Assembly: GCA_018398765.1 (NCBI GenBank)
Contig: JAHBMJ010005711.1
Span: 1 to 64,000 of the forward strand
DNA from: Chromera velia
Lineage: Eukaryota > Sar > Chromeraceae
Direction: 5' to 3'
DNA length: 64,000 bases
A program made the translations under genes and the position numbers. Below the pieces are notes generated by a model. The model was not told the DNA's origin. It made no database searches and saw nothing but the letters and a program-made list of their open reading frames with translations. How positions within the stretch are numbered: position 1 is the stretch's first letter; every line of letters begins with the position of its first letter. Positions 50,840 through 62,200 of this stretch are shown one piece after another.

Positions 50840-53160
50840 AGCCTGTTGAGAGACCTGGAAGCAGATTGTCTGCACGGTGGCATCTGATTCAACTGCGATG
50901 CCAAGTTTGCCCGCTTCCCTCACGAAATCGTCCATCGCGTCCTTCTCCTCCGCCAACGAAACTTTCCGTAAGATCTGCTCCACTCCATAGAGCTCGACCT
51001 CGAAAAACTTTTCGTTTCCTCCCGACACAATGCGCACACCCACATGCAAGGAGCCGTTCTTAACAACGTTTTGCATCCGAGCAGGGTTGAAAGTCGAGAA
51101 AAGAAGGATGGGCGCAACGAGAAGCAGGACGATCCCAACCACCGCACAGAACCCGCCCCAAAACTTTTCAGAGATCCACCTCGGTTCAGCAGGGTACATC
51201 AGCCTCCTCATGTCCATGTCAAACCTGCACACACGCACACACGCGTGGACACACACATGCATGTGCGTGTTCAGCGGCGACAAAAAAAAGCAGAGAGAAC
51301 GTATCACAAACACGGTTGCGGACAACAGAGGAAGAACTTTAAAGGATGCATGCATGGGAGCACAAAGGTCGAAACAGATCCCGGACGAAAAAGAAGTGGA
51401 GCAAAAGAATCTTGCTTCATCATTATTCTTCTCGCGAATGAAACGAAACGACAAATGGTTGGTTTTTACATCAGAGAGAGTTTTCCTGCGGCTCTTTGTA
51501 TCATTACATCCAAACGAAATTTTAAGGAGAGTGACTTCAGCCTTTCAAATCGAATTCAATCAGAAAATCAGTTCCCAGATTCTGTACGCTGTGTTTTTCG
51601 TCTGGGCAGCCGTCACGGGCATACAGGAGGACTGCCTGATCGCACATGTGAACACAAGAGAGGCTCACACAGAAGCTCCCATGTGAATAATGATTGCTGT
51701 GACTGTTCTAAAAAACCGGCAGATCGATTGAGGCTTCACAGACAGACCGTGTGATATAGAGGATCGCGAAGGCATCTTCGAGTTTGAACCACATGAACAG
51801 GTCTAGCGCGGTCTTCGTGACCGTCCAGTCGATCATGACCCTCAGCTCTTCCAGAAAAGGAATCGCCCTGTAGATTTTGAACGTGTATGCCCTCAGTCTG
51901 TCCGTTTTCGATCTGGTCAGAAAGTGCTCAACTGTTGCGACAGGAAGGTCGCACTTGATCTGCACGGCCAATGTCACCAAATAGGTGTAGAAGAGGGCGT
52001 AGTAACAACACAAGGCAGGGTTGTGGAAGATCGACGTTCGTCGTGGCTCGAGGGCCTTTGCGTGATCGAGGCCGCTTGAAGAGGCCAGAGCAATCAAGAG
52101 TGAGTGCAAAGCCACTAGGAGAAACAGCATCAGAACCGTTTTTGCCCACTTCGCTCTCGTATGAGAGACTCCAAACCGCGGCTGTCGGTTCTGACTGTCC
52201 ATGTCCTGTTCTCCCACTCCTCTCGGTGAGCCTGTAGGTCGGTCTGGGACCATCACTATGCGGTTGTTGACAACCACACGACGCATTTGCTGCCCCTCTT
52301 GGCTTTCCGACTGCGTCAGAGGAACGTATCCTCCCCGCTTTCGGTGGCCAGAACGGGGGGAACGGGGGGACCTTCCAACTGCCTCAGGCTGCCCCCTTCT
52401 CGCTGCCAGTCCTCCCTCGTTCAATTCCTCTGAGGCCATCTGCATGCTTCCCTCCTCCTCCTTCCTCTGCTGGACGTGTTCCTGCTGCAGCTGCTCCTCT
52501 TGGGCGTGTTCTTCCGGGGGCGCAGGGCGGAACGAAAGTCTGCATGCACAAAGAGGCAGACACAAAGAGACAGACAGCCAGACAGAAAGAGAGAGACCAA
52601 GCAAATGCAAGTTAGTGAACAGCAAGCAATTGTGTGTAAACACGACAGTCCCAGGCTCACTTTTTCTGACAATGGAACCCTCGCAAAAGCGCCACATGGG
52701 CGTGCACACACAGGTACGAATCTCAAAATTCTCACGCAAAGTCGCTCATGGACAGACTGACGAAGGCAATCTTGCGTGCCAAGACAAAACGAAAATCAAA
52801 ATTACAAAAAAAAAAATTAACCGACCGATAGAGAGCGCGGTCGATGACCGCGATGAAGATGTGCCCCAGGATGGACCACACCATCCCTGCAGAGAACTGA
52901 TTCCTCTGCAAAGAGGTGGCAATCGACTCCCCACTGCCCCAAATCGACGAGTAGAAGAGGAGCATCACCACCAGCATCAGGATATTCAGAGTCTGCAAAC
53001 ATGATCGAATTACTAGAAAACATCGACGGAGAGAAGAAAGGGCACAAAACATGGGCGCTTGCTCACTGCGTAGAAAATTGAACATTTGTGTGGGTGCGTG
53101 TGTGTGTGTGCGTGCGCGCGCGTGCGCAAGAGAGAGGGAGGAAGAGACAGACAGAGAAAA

Positions 53161-53202
<42 letters not shown>

Positions 53203-56200
53203 ATAGACAGACTAACCATCATGAGCCAGTAGAGGTCCGCCCCCGGTTTGTCAAAGGGTCTCTCTGCAGCCTCCTTCTCCTCGGGACTGCCTTCCCCCAA
53301 ATCCCCTTTGACACTCTTGCCCTCTCTACCCACCGCACTCAATCCCCCTCCTCGATCTCCGAGGGGCCCCTTCTCTCTCGGGTCCAACCCCCCACCTCCG
53401 TACTTATTCACCCCCCTCACCGCATTCTTCCATCGAGCCGCGGCAGAGGAGGACGCAGAAGGTGGACGTCGGAGCGCCTCTTCCAAGTCGTTCACTTGAT
53501 CCCCCCCTCCCCTGCTCCCACTCTGCCCAGGACTTCGTTGCAGCGCGTCCACCCCCTTTGGAGAGAACATCTTCCAAAATACAGAGGGCAGCAACGTGGC
53601 AGCTGTGCGGTCCCGTGTCGTCGTCCTCTGTCCTCGAGGCGAGGGCGAAGGCGAGGGCGAAACCTCGGCCCCCCCCTGCAGCCCCCCCCGGCCAGAGTGC
53701 ACAGTCCCCCTGCCAGTCGAGTGCTGCTCGGGGGACAATAGCAACTCAGTGCTGATCCTCTCTTCGTCTCCAAAAACAACTCCCCTTGGTGCGGCAGCTT
53801 GAGAGCCGCCTGGAGGCCCCTCCCGTTGGGTTGAGGACCCAGCTCGAGATCCGGTCTCAAGGGCAGCACCTGCTACTCCCTCATTGAGCTCAAGGGAAGA
53901 GAAGTGCCCGACTCCTGCTCCTGGTACTACTGCGAGGGGTTTGCCGTTAGTTTCTTCCTTCTCCTCTCCACCCCCTCCCGCTTCTGATCCCTGAGCATCG
54001 GACAGGACAGCGGGACGGGCACTTAGGGCTGTGCGGTTGGAGGAGGAAGAAGGAACGGGGTTCTGCGAACTTGCTGCAGGAGTAAGGGGCTGAGTGGTGG
54101 GAACAGTGAGGGCAGCTGGGGATCTGCCGTCTGCTCTTCGCCCTCTTCCGTTGACTTGAAGGCCGTCCACCTCCATCTCCCCTCTCCCGTCTCTCCCTTG
54201 AGTCTGCCGACCGCTCTCCAAGGCTCTCCGTTCACTCGTCGCTTCAACGACCTGTGTGATGTCTCCTGAGCGACTTCGCCCGCCCTCTCGCGAGATCCCT
54301 GAGGAACGAAGCGCAGAGGGGGGCAGCCTCTCATGCCCTCCCCTCTCTCTTTCTCTTTCTCCTCTTCCACCCTCCCGTGGCGACGGCATACTGAGGGACC
54401 CCAGGCGGGGACTCGGAGGTGCGACTGAGTGGACTTGCGAGATTGTCGGGACGCCTTTGAAGTCAGTGACAGGATTTCTGAACCAGAAAATGCCAACCTT
54501 CTTCAATGCCCAGATGTGAAAGAGGACGGCAAATAGGAACAGCCAGTCTGCCCAGACAGTCGCTATCAGCAGGGTGTCCTCTCTATGAAAGCCGACGATG
54601 TAGTCGTACACAGAGAGCCGATCTCTCACCGTTGGGACTTGATAAATTGTCTTCAAAAGGATCAGACCTGCCGTGAAGCACGCAAGGACAGTCCACAGCA
54701 GGTTGCTGGGCATTGGATAAGTGGTCAACCCATATCCGACAACTGCAATGGTACTGAAGGCGCTGGCAATGCTTTGGTTGTTGGCGAACTGCAGAGCAGC
54801 GGCAATGGCAGCAAGCATCTGCGTGCGAGGCAGGAGAAACTTGAAGATGAGCACGAGGATCGAATCGCGCTCTCTGTGTCTGGTCAAAGGCTCGGAGGGA
54901 GACGAAATGAAAGCGCAATCGAAATCACCAATGCAGAGGGCAAGCCATCTTTGGAATCTTTCGGCAGTCTTCGCAACGTCAATCTTCTTCTTCTTTTTGC
55001 TTGCCGTCTCCGACGGCGTCGGCTCCTCCGCGTCACTTCCGGGGGCCAATGCTTTTTGCTTTTCTCCTGCCTGCCAACCCCCAGCCTCGTATCCTAAAAT
55101 CATCTGGGAGTGACCTCTGGGAGGCTGGGTTGCAGCCGCAAGGGCAACCGCGCCCTCTTCATCGGCGGCTGGTCCCATCGTCCCACTGTGCCCCCCCGCT
55201 GCAACACCTTCTTTCGATCTTTCACGTACAGGCGGGTGCGCATGCAATTGAGCGGTCATCGCTCCTTCAACAAGAGCGGGTGGAGAAGGCGGTTGCGGAA
55301 CGTCGACAGAGGACCGCGGCTCTGTGGCCATCTGCGGTTGTCGGCGTGATGCCATGTAGAAACTTGGCCGCTGCCTGCTGCTGTCCGCGTCCCTTCCCAC
55401 AGCAGCGGCCGCTGCAGCTGCCGCGTCACGACGGAAACTGGGCCTCCTCGCGCTCTCATCATCACTCATCGCAGCCCCCCCCCCGGCAGCAGAGGGACTC
55501 CCCCCTCTTCCTCCTGATCGGTGGGGCGACAGAGACAGGGCACCTGCTTCATCATGACTCTGTCTCCGGCCCTGTCGCCGCACAGACGCAAGAAGAACGT
55601 ACAGTGCGGTGTCCATTGCTTGGCGGTCCTCCGGAGCTTCCGCTTCCCCTGCCAGACCTTCTGGTCGCACTCCCAATCCATCGCTGTGTGATGTCTCTCG
55701 CCTCCGGTCCCTGTCCCTTGCAGATGCGCCCGGAGATCCCCCCAGGGGCCCTGAGGCTCTGGGACGTTCCCAGAAAGAGACCCCCCTCTTCCGTTCCCTA
55801 GGACTGGGCACAATTGACCGTTTGGGAAGAGCTACGGCAGCCGCAGCTGCGGCAGGTGGAGAGTTCTCTTCATCTGATTCTGAACCTCCTGAGTCAGTTT
55901 CGGATGCTTTGAAGCCTCTCCGGTTTTCCTCGTCTCCTGTATGACTGTCGTCGGATGAGAGAAGGCCTCGACTCTTCCCAGGCTTCCTGCGAGAGGCAGA
56001 GACGGCGTTAGTATCAGGGGTGACGATGACCGACCCTCTCTGACGACTCTGGTCTCCATCTCTTGGCCCCAGGAGCTCATCACCCCCTTCCTTTCTCACC
56101 CCTTCCCCTCCACTCGACTCAGCCGAGCTGCTGCTGAACAGACGAGCTCCTCGTTCGGGTGCCTGGCTACGCGCTTTCATGAGAAGTCTGCGTTCTCTTT

Positions 56201-59200
56201 CTTTTCCCTCCGGTCTTCCTTTGGAGGGACCCGTTCCCCCTCCTCTTGCCCCCCCTTCTTCTTCTGACTCAAGGAGCATCTGCGGCCGGGACACTGCCAC
56301 GGTGTTGCGCTGGCCCCTCCGACCGGGGAAGGGAGGGGAGGGCGCTGGACCTGTTTCAGGCGTGCCTCGTGGCACAAAGCTGCATGCAGAGACCACAGCA
56401 GTCAATTCAAGAACAGAAGACAGAACCCCAAACGCATGAAAGTGACAGAAGGATGACAGCGCATTTGAAAATGCTGAGTTCAGACCAAAAATTCGACTTT
56501 GAAAGAGCCAAGAACCGATTTCGATCGGCAAAAACCCCGCTGACCCACCTTGACAGCAGTTGAGCGGCCTCTGCGGGACTACAATAGGCAAGGGCACTCG
56601 CAGCTCCTGTTGTGCTCGCCCCCCCCGTCCCTCCTGCTGCTCCCTGCTCCGGCCCACTACGGACCCTCACGAGCTTTTGAGGGGGAGCCTCACTGCGCAG
56701 CTGTTTCGCGCCTCCGCTCCGAGGTGACTTCAGCCCTCCCGAGGGGGAGCGCAGGGGCCCCGCATGAGTTACTCTTCTCTCCTTCTGCTGGTGTGTGTCT
56801 CCTCTCTCCCTGCTGTCACCCTTCCCGCCCCCCCCCGGGTCCTCAGCAGGCAGACGAACGCGACGAGTGGCACCGGGCAGGAGAGCCTCCTCGCCGTCAG
56901 AAACCCTCTCAGAAATCGCCGACGGGGCGGCTGAGAGAATCGAGGAGGCTGACTGAGGCAACAGCTCTTTACTCCCCGGTGGAACTCCCAGAAGACCCGC
57001 CGCCGAGTGCGGCCCCAACTTCCCCCCCCCACCGGCACCCACAGGCCGGCTGGGTGAAGGAAGCTCACGGGATGAGGACCCTCCGAGAACCTCCTGCTGA
57101 GAGGGTCCCCCTCGAAGGTAAAGAGCGGATTCCACACCCCTTTCCATCTGCGCTTGTGCCTGTGCCACCTTCTGAGTGCTCAGTGCTGCTTCCTCCCCCT
57201 GTGCAGGTGCGAGGCCGTGCAGCTCTCTGTCTCTTCGTGTGTACTCCTCGGCAGAGATCAGACCGAGCTGAAGCTGTTCGAGGAGCAGCAGCAGCTGTGC
57301 GGCTCTCTCCTCATCGAACTCCAGGGATTCAAGGGCAAGGGCAGCTAGGAGGGGGTGATAGCCTCGCAATGCAACGTTCTCAATCTGCATCAACAAAGCC
57401 AATGAGCCAGAAGAGGGACAGGGAAACAGTGGCAGAAATGTAACAAGGTATGTGAGAAGAGTGTCACAAAGTACGAAAATTACAACACCAAGAGGTCGGT
57501 TGGGCTCTTTTCTCTTTCGATGTGGCATCTTAGAAGCTCTATCTCGGAAAAGCAGAGAACAGATGTGAACGCTGCTTGAGAGCGCTAAAACAAAGGCCTT
57601 CTTACCCGCCCTTTTTCATTTCCCCCTTCCTTTCCTTGCTTGATCACTTTGTTCGTCCCCTTTCTGTCTTTCCAAGTCTCTTCCTCCTTCTGCGAAGACC
57701 GGATTCTGATTCCTCCCCTTTCAAATGCCCCCCCCCCGCTCGGTTTCTTGCTTCTTCTGCGAGACTCCGTCCCAAAAGCGCATATCTTACTGATTGACTG
57801 ACTGACTTTGACAATTTTGTCGTTTTGTTCTTCTTCCTCTTTCGTGAAGGGGGGGGCCTCGTTTTTCCATGCCCTCTGCAGTCTGTCGAGTGCCTTGATC
57901 ACTCTCTGCAACTTGTTCAACAAAACCTGACGCACAAACTGCTTCCTCCGGCACTCCATCGCTCGTCGCATCGAAAACACGCGAACAAATCTGCGGGCTC
58001 TCATCTCCGCCAGACGCCGCTCTTGCCACCAGTACTTTCGCATGTATGTGGTGTACAGCGGGTGTGCGTTGATTTGGAACTGAACGAGGCAGACGACGAA
58101 GAGAATAAATTGGAAGAGCAGCACCGTTCCAAACTCAGCAAACATACTCTTCATCTTCAAAAGACCCAAAGTCTGCAAGGCAACCTCCACCCACTCATAC
58201 CACCGTCGTGCACGAGTAGGGCCCTCAGGCGTTGATGCAGCAGCGTCCCACGAGTCATCAGGCGGTTTCAGCGACATCGTCTTCGAGACGACAGCTGCCT
58301 GCAGATCCAGACATTTGTCCACAGGCAGGAAGCCTGGAGGCGGTTTTTCCTTCAACATTCGGAACCTTCTCAAAAGTGTTGTTCCTCCCGTAAAGGTGGA
58401 AGACGCCACGCCACGAACGACGTTGTTGCTCACTGCATTGGCCACCGAAGTGTCGCTGCTCTCGGCTGTGTCGTCCACGACGTTGCCGGAGTAAGGGCAG
58501 GGGGCAATAGGACACTGGTAGGTGACAAAGAGGAAGATGCAGAAGATGTTCATGATGCGAACGCCCCGAAGCGTTCTCCCTTCCCATAGGCCCTTCCGTG
58601 CAGAGTCTGCCTTCGCAGGCACCCTGAACATGCTCGCGCGGCGACCTGTCTCTTCCCCTCCAGGCTGCGCAGTAGCAGATAGACGGCGGCGCCTGCCTCC
58701 GCCTCCGGGCTCCCCCACACCTGCCGTCTCGCTTTCATTTGCAGTAGGAGAAGAAAACGCAGGGGGGGAGAGAGCGATCGAGGGATTTGAGGATGTTTGG
58801 GCACCAGGGGCGACGGTACCTCTCTTGACGACAGTGCCTCTCTTGACCGACTTCCGAGATACCATTCCCGTCTTCCTGCGTTGCGCCGACGTCTCTCGTG
58901 CAGCCTCCGAGCTGCTGCCCAAGCCGTGCGCCCCCCGAGCAGGGGACAGAGGGGATCTGACGTCTCCCCCAGCTGCTGTTCCTGAGCCCCCACTCACCTG
59001 AGCCGCCACGACTGTCCCTCTGGGTCCCCCATGACCTGTCGGCGCACTGGCACGTCTCTGCTGCTGTGCGGTTCCTGATTGACCAAAATTCCCTCGAGAG
59101 ATAAAATTGATCAGAAGATTGGCAACCAGAAACAGGCAGTAGAAAACCGAAATAAGCCCGTACCAGGCGGAGGCGTTGAGGAAGAGGACCAGCCAGACGA

Positions 59201-62200
59201 CGGCTGCAAAGATGTGGAAGAAAACGAACACAAACCACGGCAGTGGAGTCGGAGACGCAGAGGAAATCTCCGGAGCCCTCCCTGCTCTTTTGTGCTGCCT
59301 CCACATTGACAACAGAAGGGAGTGATTGGCAGTGCGCCCCCCCTCAGGAGCCACCCTCACCCCTCGAAGGAGGAGGCAGCAAATGAAGAAGGCCAAAAAC
59401 TCGTACACGCACCCTATGCCTGTCCCTGAAGTCCCCCCCTCCGGCGTCTCTTGAGGGAGCGCCATCCACGTCTTCCACGCAGCCATACACGCTGCCTCAT
59501 TCTCGTAGAGGACCTTGCACGGCTGCCTCCAGAATTCCAACCTCCTTCTCCACTCAGGCAAGTGACGTCTCAACGAGGGGGGAAATCCCAGACGCACTGC
59601 GAAGGCATACGTCACCGCGGCCATCAACACGAGAGCAATTGCAACCAGCCATCTGGCTTTGGTCTTCGTGGTTGTGCGGAATGCGGCATCCATTGTGAAA
59701 ATGAACACTGTGGCGGTGATCAGGTACAGAACCGACAACACGTTCACTCGCAAACAAGCCACAGCAACCAGACATACCTGCACCAGAGAGAAACAAAGCA
59801 ACAGGAGAAAAGATGATCAAAAACACGTTGTAGAGCAGTCACGTTCTCTGTCAGTTCCCCCACGGCCTCTACGCTCGCGCATGTGCGTAGATTCGAAAAC
59901 GGGCAGACAAAGAGCGACGTCTCTCAGCACGTGATGAGGGCACGCACAGTCGGAAGGCAAAGACTCGAGAAGCCAGACGACAATTGAATGAATGAAACCA
60001 AAGTAGGACCGTCAGAAATTCAATCTGCATACAACCGACTCGCGTTCCTTTTTCGGTCAGGAAAGAACAGTCATTCATTCTGTATCATGCATGCAGGCAG
60101 GCAGGCCTGTTACAAAAGGGAAAGGACCCTTTTCGAAGCGATGTTTTCGACTGACAATTGCGATGGACGGTGCATATGTAGCGAAAAAGTCTAAAATCAA
60201 GGCGGCAGCGGTCGGTTCCTGAGGCGCTTCGCTGCTTGTCTGGTTTCTCTCCGGTTGGCTTTGCGACTCTTGGCGCGAATGAGTCAGGACGCCTGTTCCG
60301 TCGCTGACTCTTTTTCGTGTCACAATTGCACTTTCGGTCAGTCTCTCTTGCGTGTTCTCCCCACCCTTGACAGCAACAGGCCGAGCCCCTGCTGATTCGT
60401 TCATCGCAGCGGCATCGTCGCGAAGTTTGGCTGCTGCCATTTCGGGCAAACTTGTTGGGGGAGGGAGAGCTCCTGCACCGGCAGCATCTGTGCGCCGTCG
60501 TCGGTGCTCAGAACGGACCTGGTGCTTCCCGTCGAGGGTCTCTGCAGGGATGCTGACGGTCGTCTTGGCCCTGGCTCTCTGCTGCTGCCGTCTGCTGGGT
60601 GCCAGATCGTATGGGTTGCTCAGGGACACCCGGGGGGACTGAAGAGGATTTGGAACATCGGCTCCAGAGGGGTGGAGCGCGGGAGATTCTTCAATCGAGC
60701 GCTTCCGGTGAGAGGTCGTCTGGCCAGCAGCACTGCCGGAGCCTCTGATGCCTTTGTGGAGTGCAGGAAAAGACCCGGACCCGAAAGGCTGAGCGAAACC
60801 CGGTTGTCGATCGTTGGCATTTTGTTCTTCCAGTTGTGCAGCTGGAACAACAACCAGTCTCCCATGGATGAGAAGTCTTCGTGGCTCCCCCCCCTGGTAA
60901 CTGACGGCACTGCTCATCTGTTGGGGGAGCCCTTGTGGAGGAACAGACTCTGTTGGTCCCCCGTAACTCCCTCCTACAAAGTGCTCAATGTAGTGCGTTC
61001 GGATGAACAGAGAGAGCAGGGTCAGAGCCCACACACACACAGCTCGTGTGGGAGCAGGCACCCCCCCCTTGGAGCCCTCCCAGCGAATGCCCCACCACGC
61101 CAACTCCTCCAGGTGGCCCTCTGGGTCCACCTCCGCCTCAGTTCCGTCGAGTCGGTTCAGGAGAGCTGCCACCTGACTGAATCTGCAGACAATAAGTCGA
61201 AAGAATGTACTTTTCTTGTTACATTCAACCAAGTCTATTCACCAAAGCTGCAAACTGATTACGTGTGTTTGGATTGCGTGAACGCACACCACTTTGATCA
61301 TATCTGGGTACATTCCGCTCGCATCTGAGTGCTCCACGTGGGCAAGCCGGAATACAGACCTGCCCAAACAGAACCAAAATGGGCAACAGACAGTCAGTCA
61401 ATTTTCTTCAACTAGCAGAGCGTTAAAAAAAGGAACACAAGGAATGTCACTCTCTCCCATTGAAAAAACTGAATGCCTTCTCTTGCTATCCCCCCCCACC
61501 CCGTCTGGGTACGTCCATTCTATCTCTGTGTGTCTGAGCGAATTTCTTCGTGTTCAAAATGGCAAACGAGTTCTTTCTCTCTTGCCCTTTTTTCGACTTC
61601 ACAATTCCAGCACCCTGGTCTGACTCTCACAAGCGCACGCATACAGTCAGCTCACCGAGCGATGTAGGACAGAAAGAGAAGCACGAGGAAAGTCTCGGCA
61701 AAAGTCCGAGCCAGCCGAAGCCAAGCAGCCCCCTTGATGAGAAACAGGAAGAGAACCGTCAGCACCAACAGGTTCAGCACAGAGACGTCCAGTGAGAGGA
61801 AGAAAATGATTGCAATCAATGCCTGCATGCAGTCACACACAGGATGAAAGAGGGGTTAGAATTTCCAGGTAGAAGACATCAACGTTCAGCGGCCGGCAAA
61901 CAAGTCCATTCTGGGCACTCTCCGTGTTGTGAGCTGAACAGTGTGAAGCAGACCCTGTCCTCGCAAACGAAATAGCTAGACCGTCATGTCTTCGACCTTC
62001 GATGCAACCGGATCCCGAACTGCGGCGAGAAAGAAAAAAAAACAAAAAGTGACACGACCTCTCAAACAAACAGGCTCACTGACCTTCGACGCATGGAAGA
62101 CACAGTTGACGTACAGCCACCAGAGGAGACGCGTGAGGCCCATCACACAGGTCTCCTTCGCCCCTCTTTTCCTTCTCACTTCTTTAGTTCGTCTCTCCGA

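Larger units (their letters stand above)
47500..53000 (-). other. PIEZO anchor, cap and pore module
   Basis: The eight 3' exons form the conserved core. 52992-52826 carries the last blade helices with the VIDRALYR signature. 52539-51748 starts with a disordered Q/E/R-rich insert and then carries further transmembrane helices and the anchor. 51224-50855 holds the outer helix and the beginning of the extracellular cap. 50277-50142, 49776-49598 and 49165-49063 hold the rest of the cap, including LWQISPDLRSDIL and WAKEWWEANAGG. 48790-48555 holds the cap end (DAGIEFFVVSNRVPV), the inner pore helix and the start of the cytosolic domain (VIYEETPN). 48204-47500 begins with LYFELIKIYRQPELL, the position where animal PIEZO ends, and adds a long R/G/E-rich tail. 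Confidence 0.88.

Noticed and set aside
55001-55801. Plus-strand open frame of 266 codons, and others opposite PIEZO
   Set aside because: They are antisense to the 3.2-kb PIEZO exon, whose minus-strand frame has matching splice phases and membrane segments.
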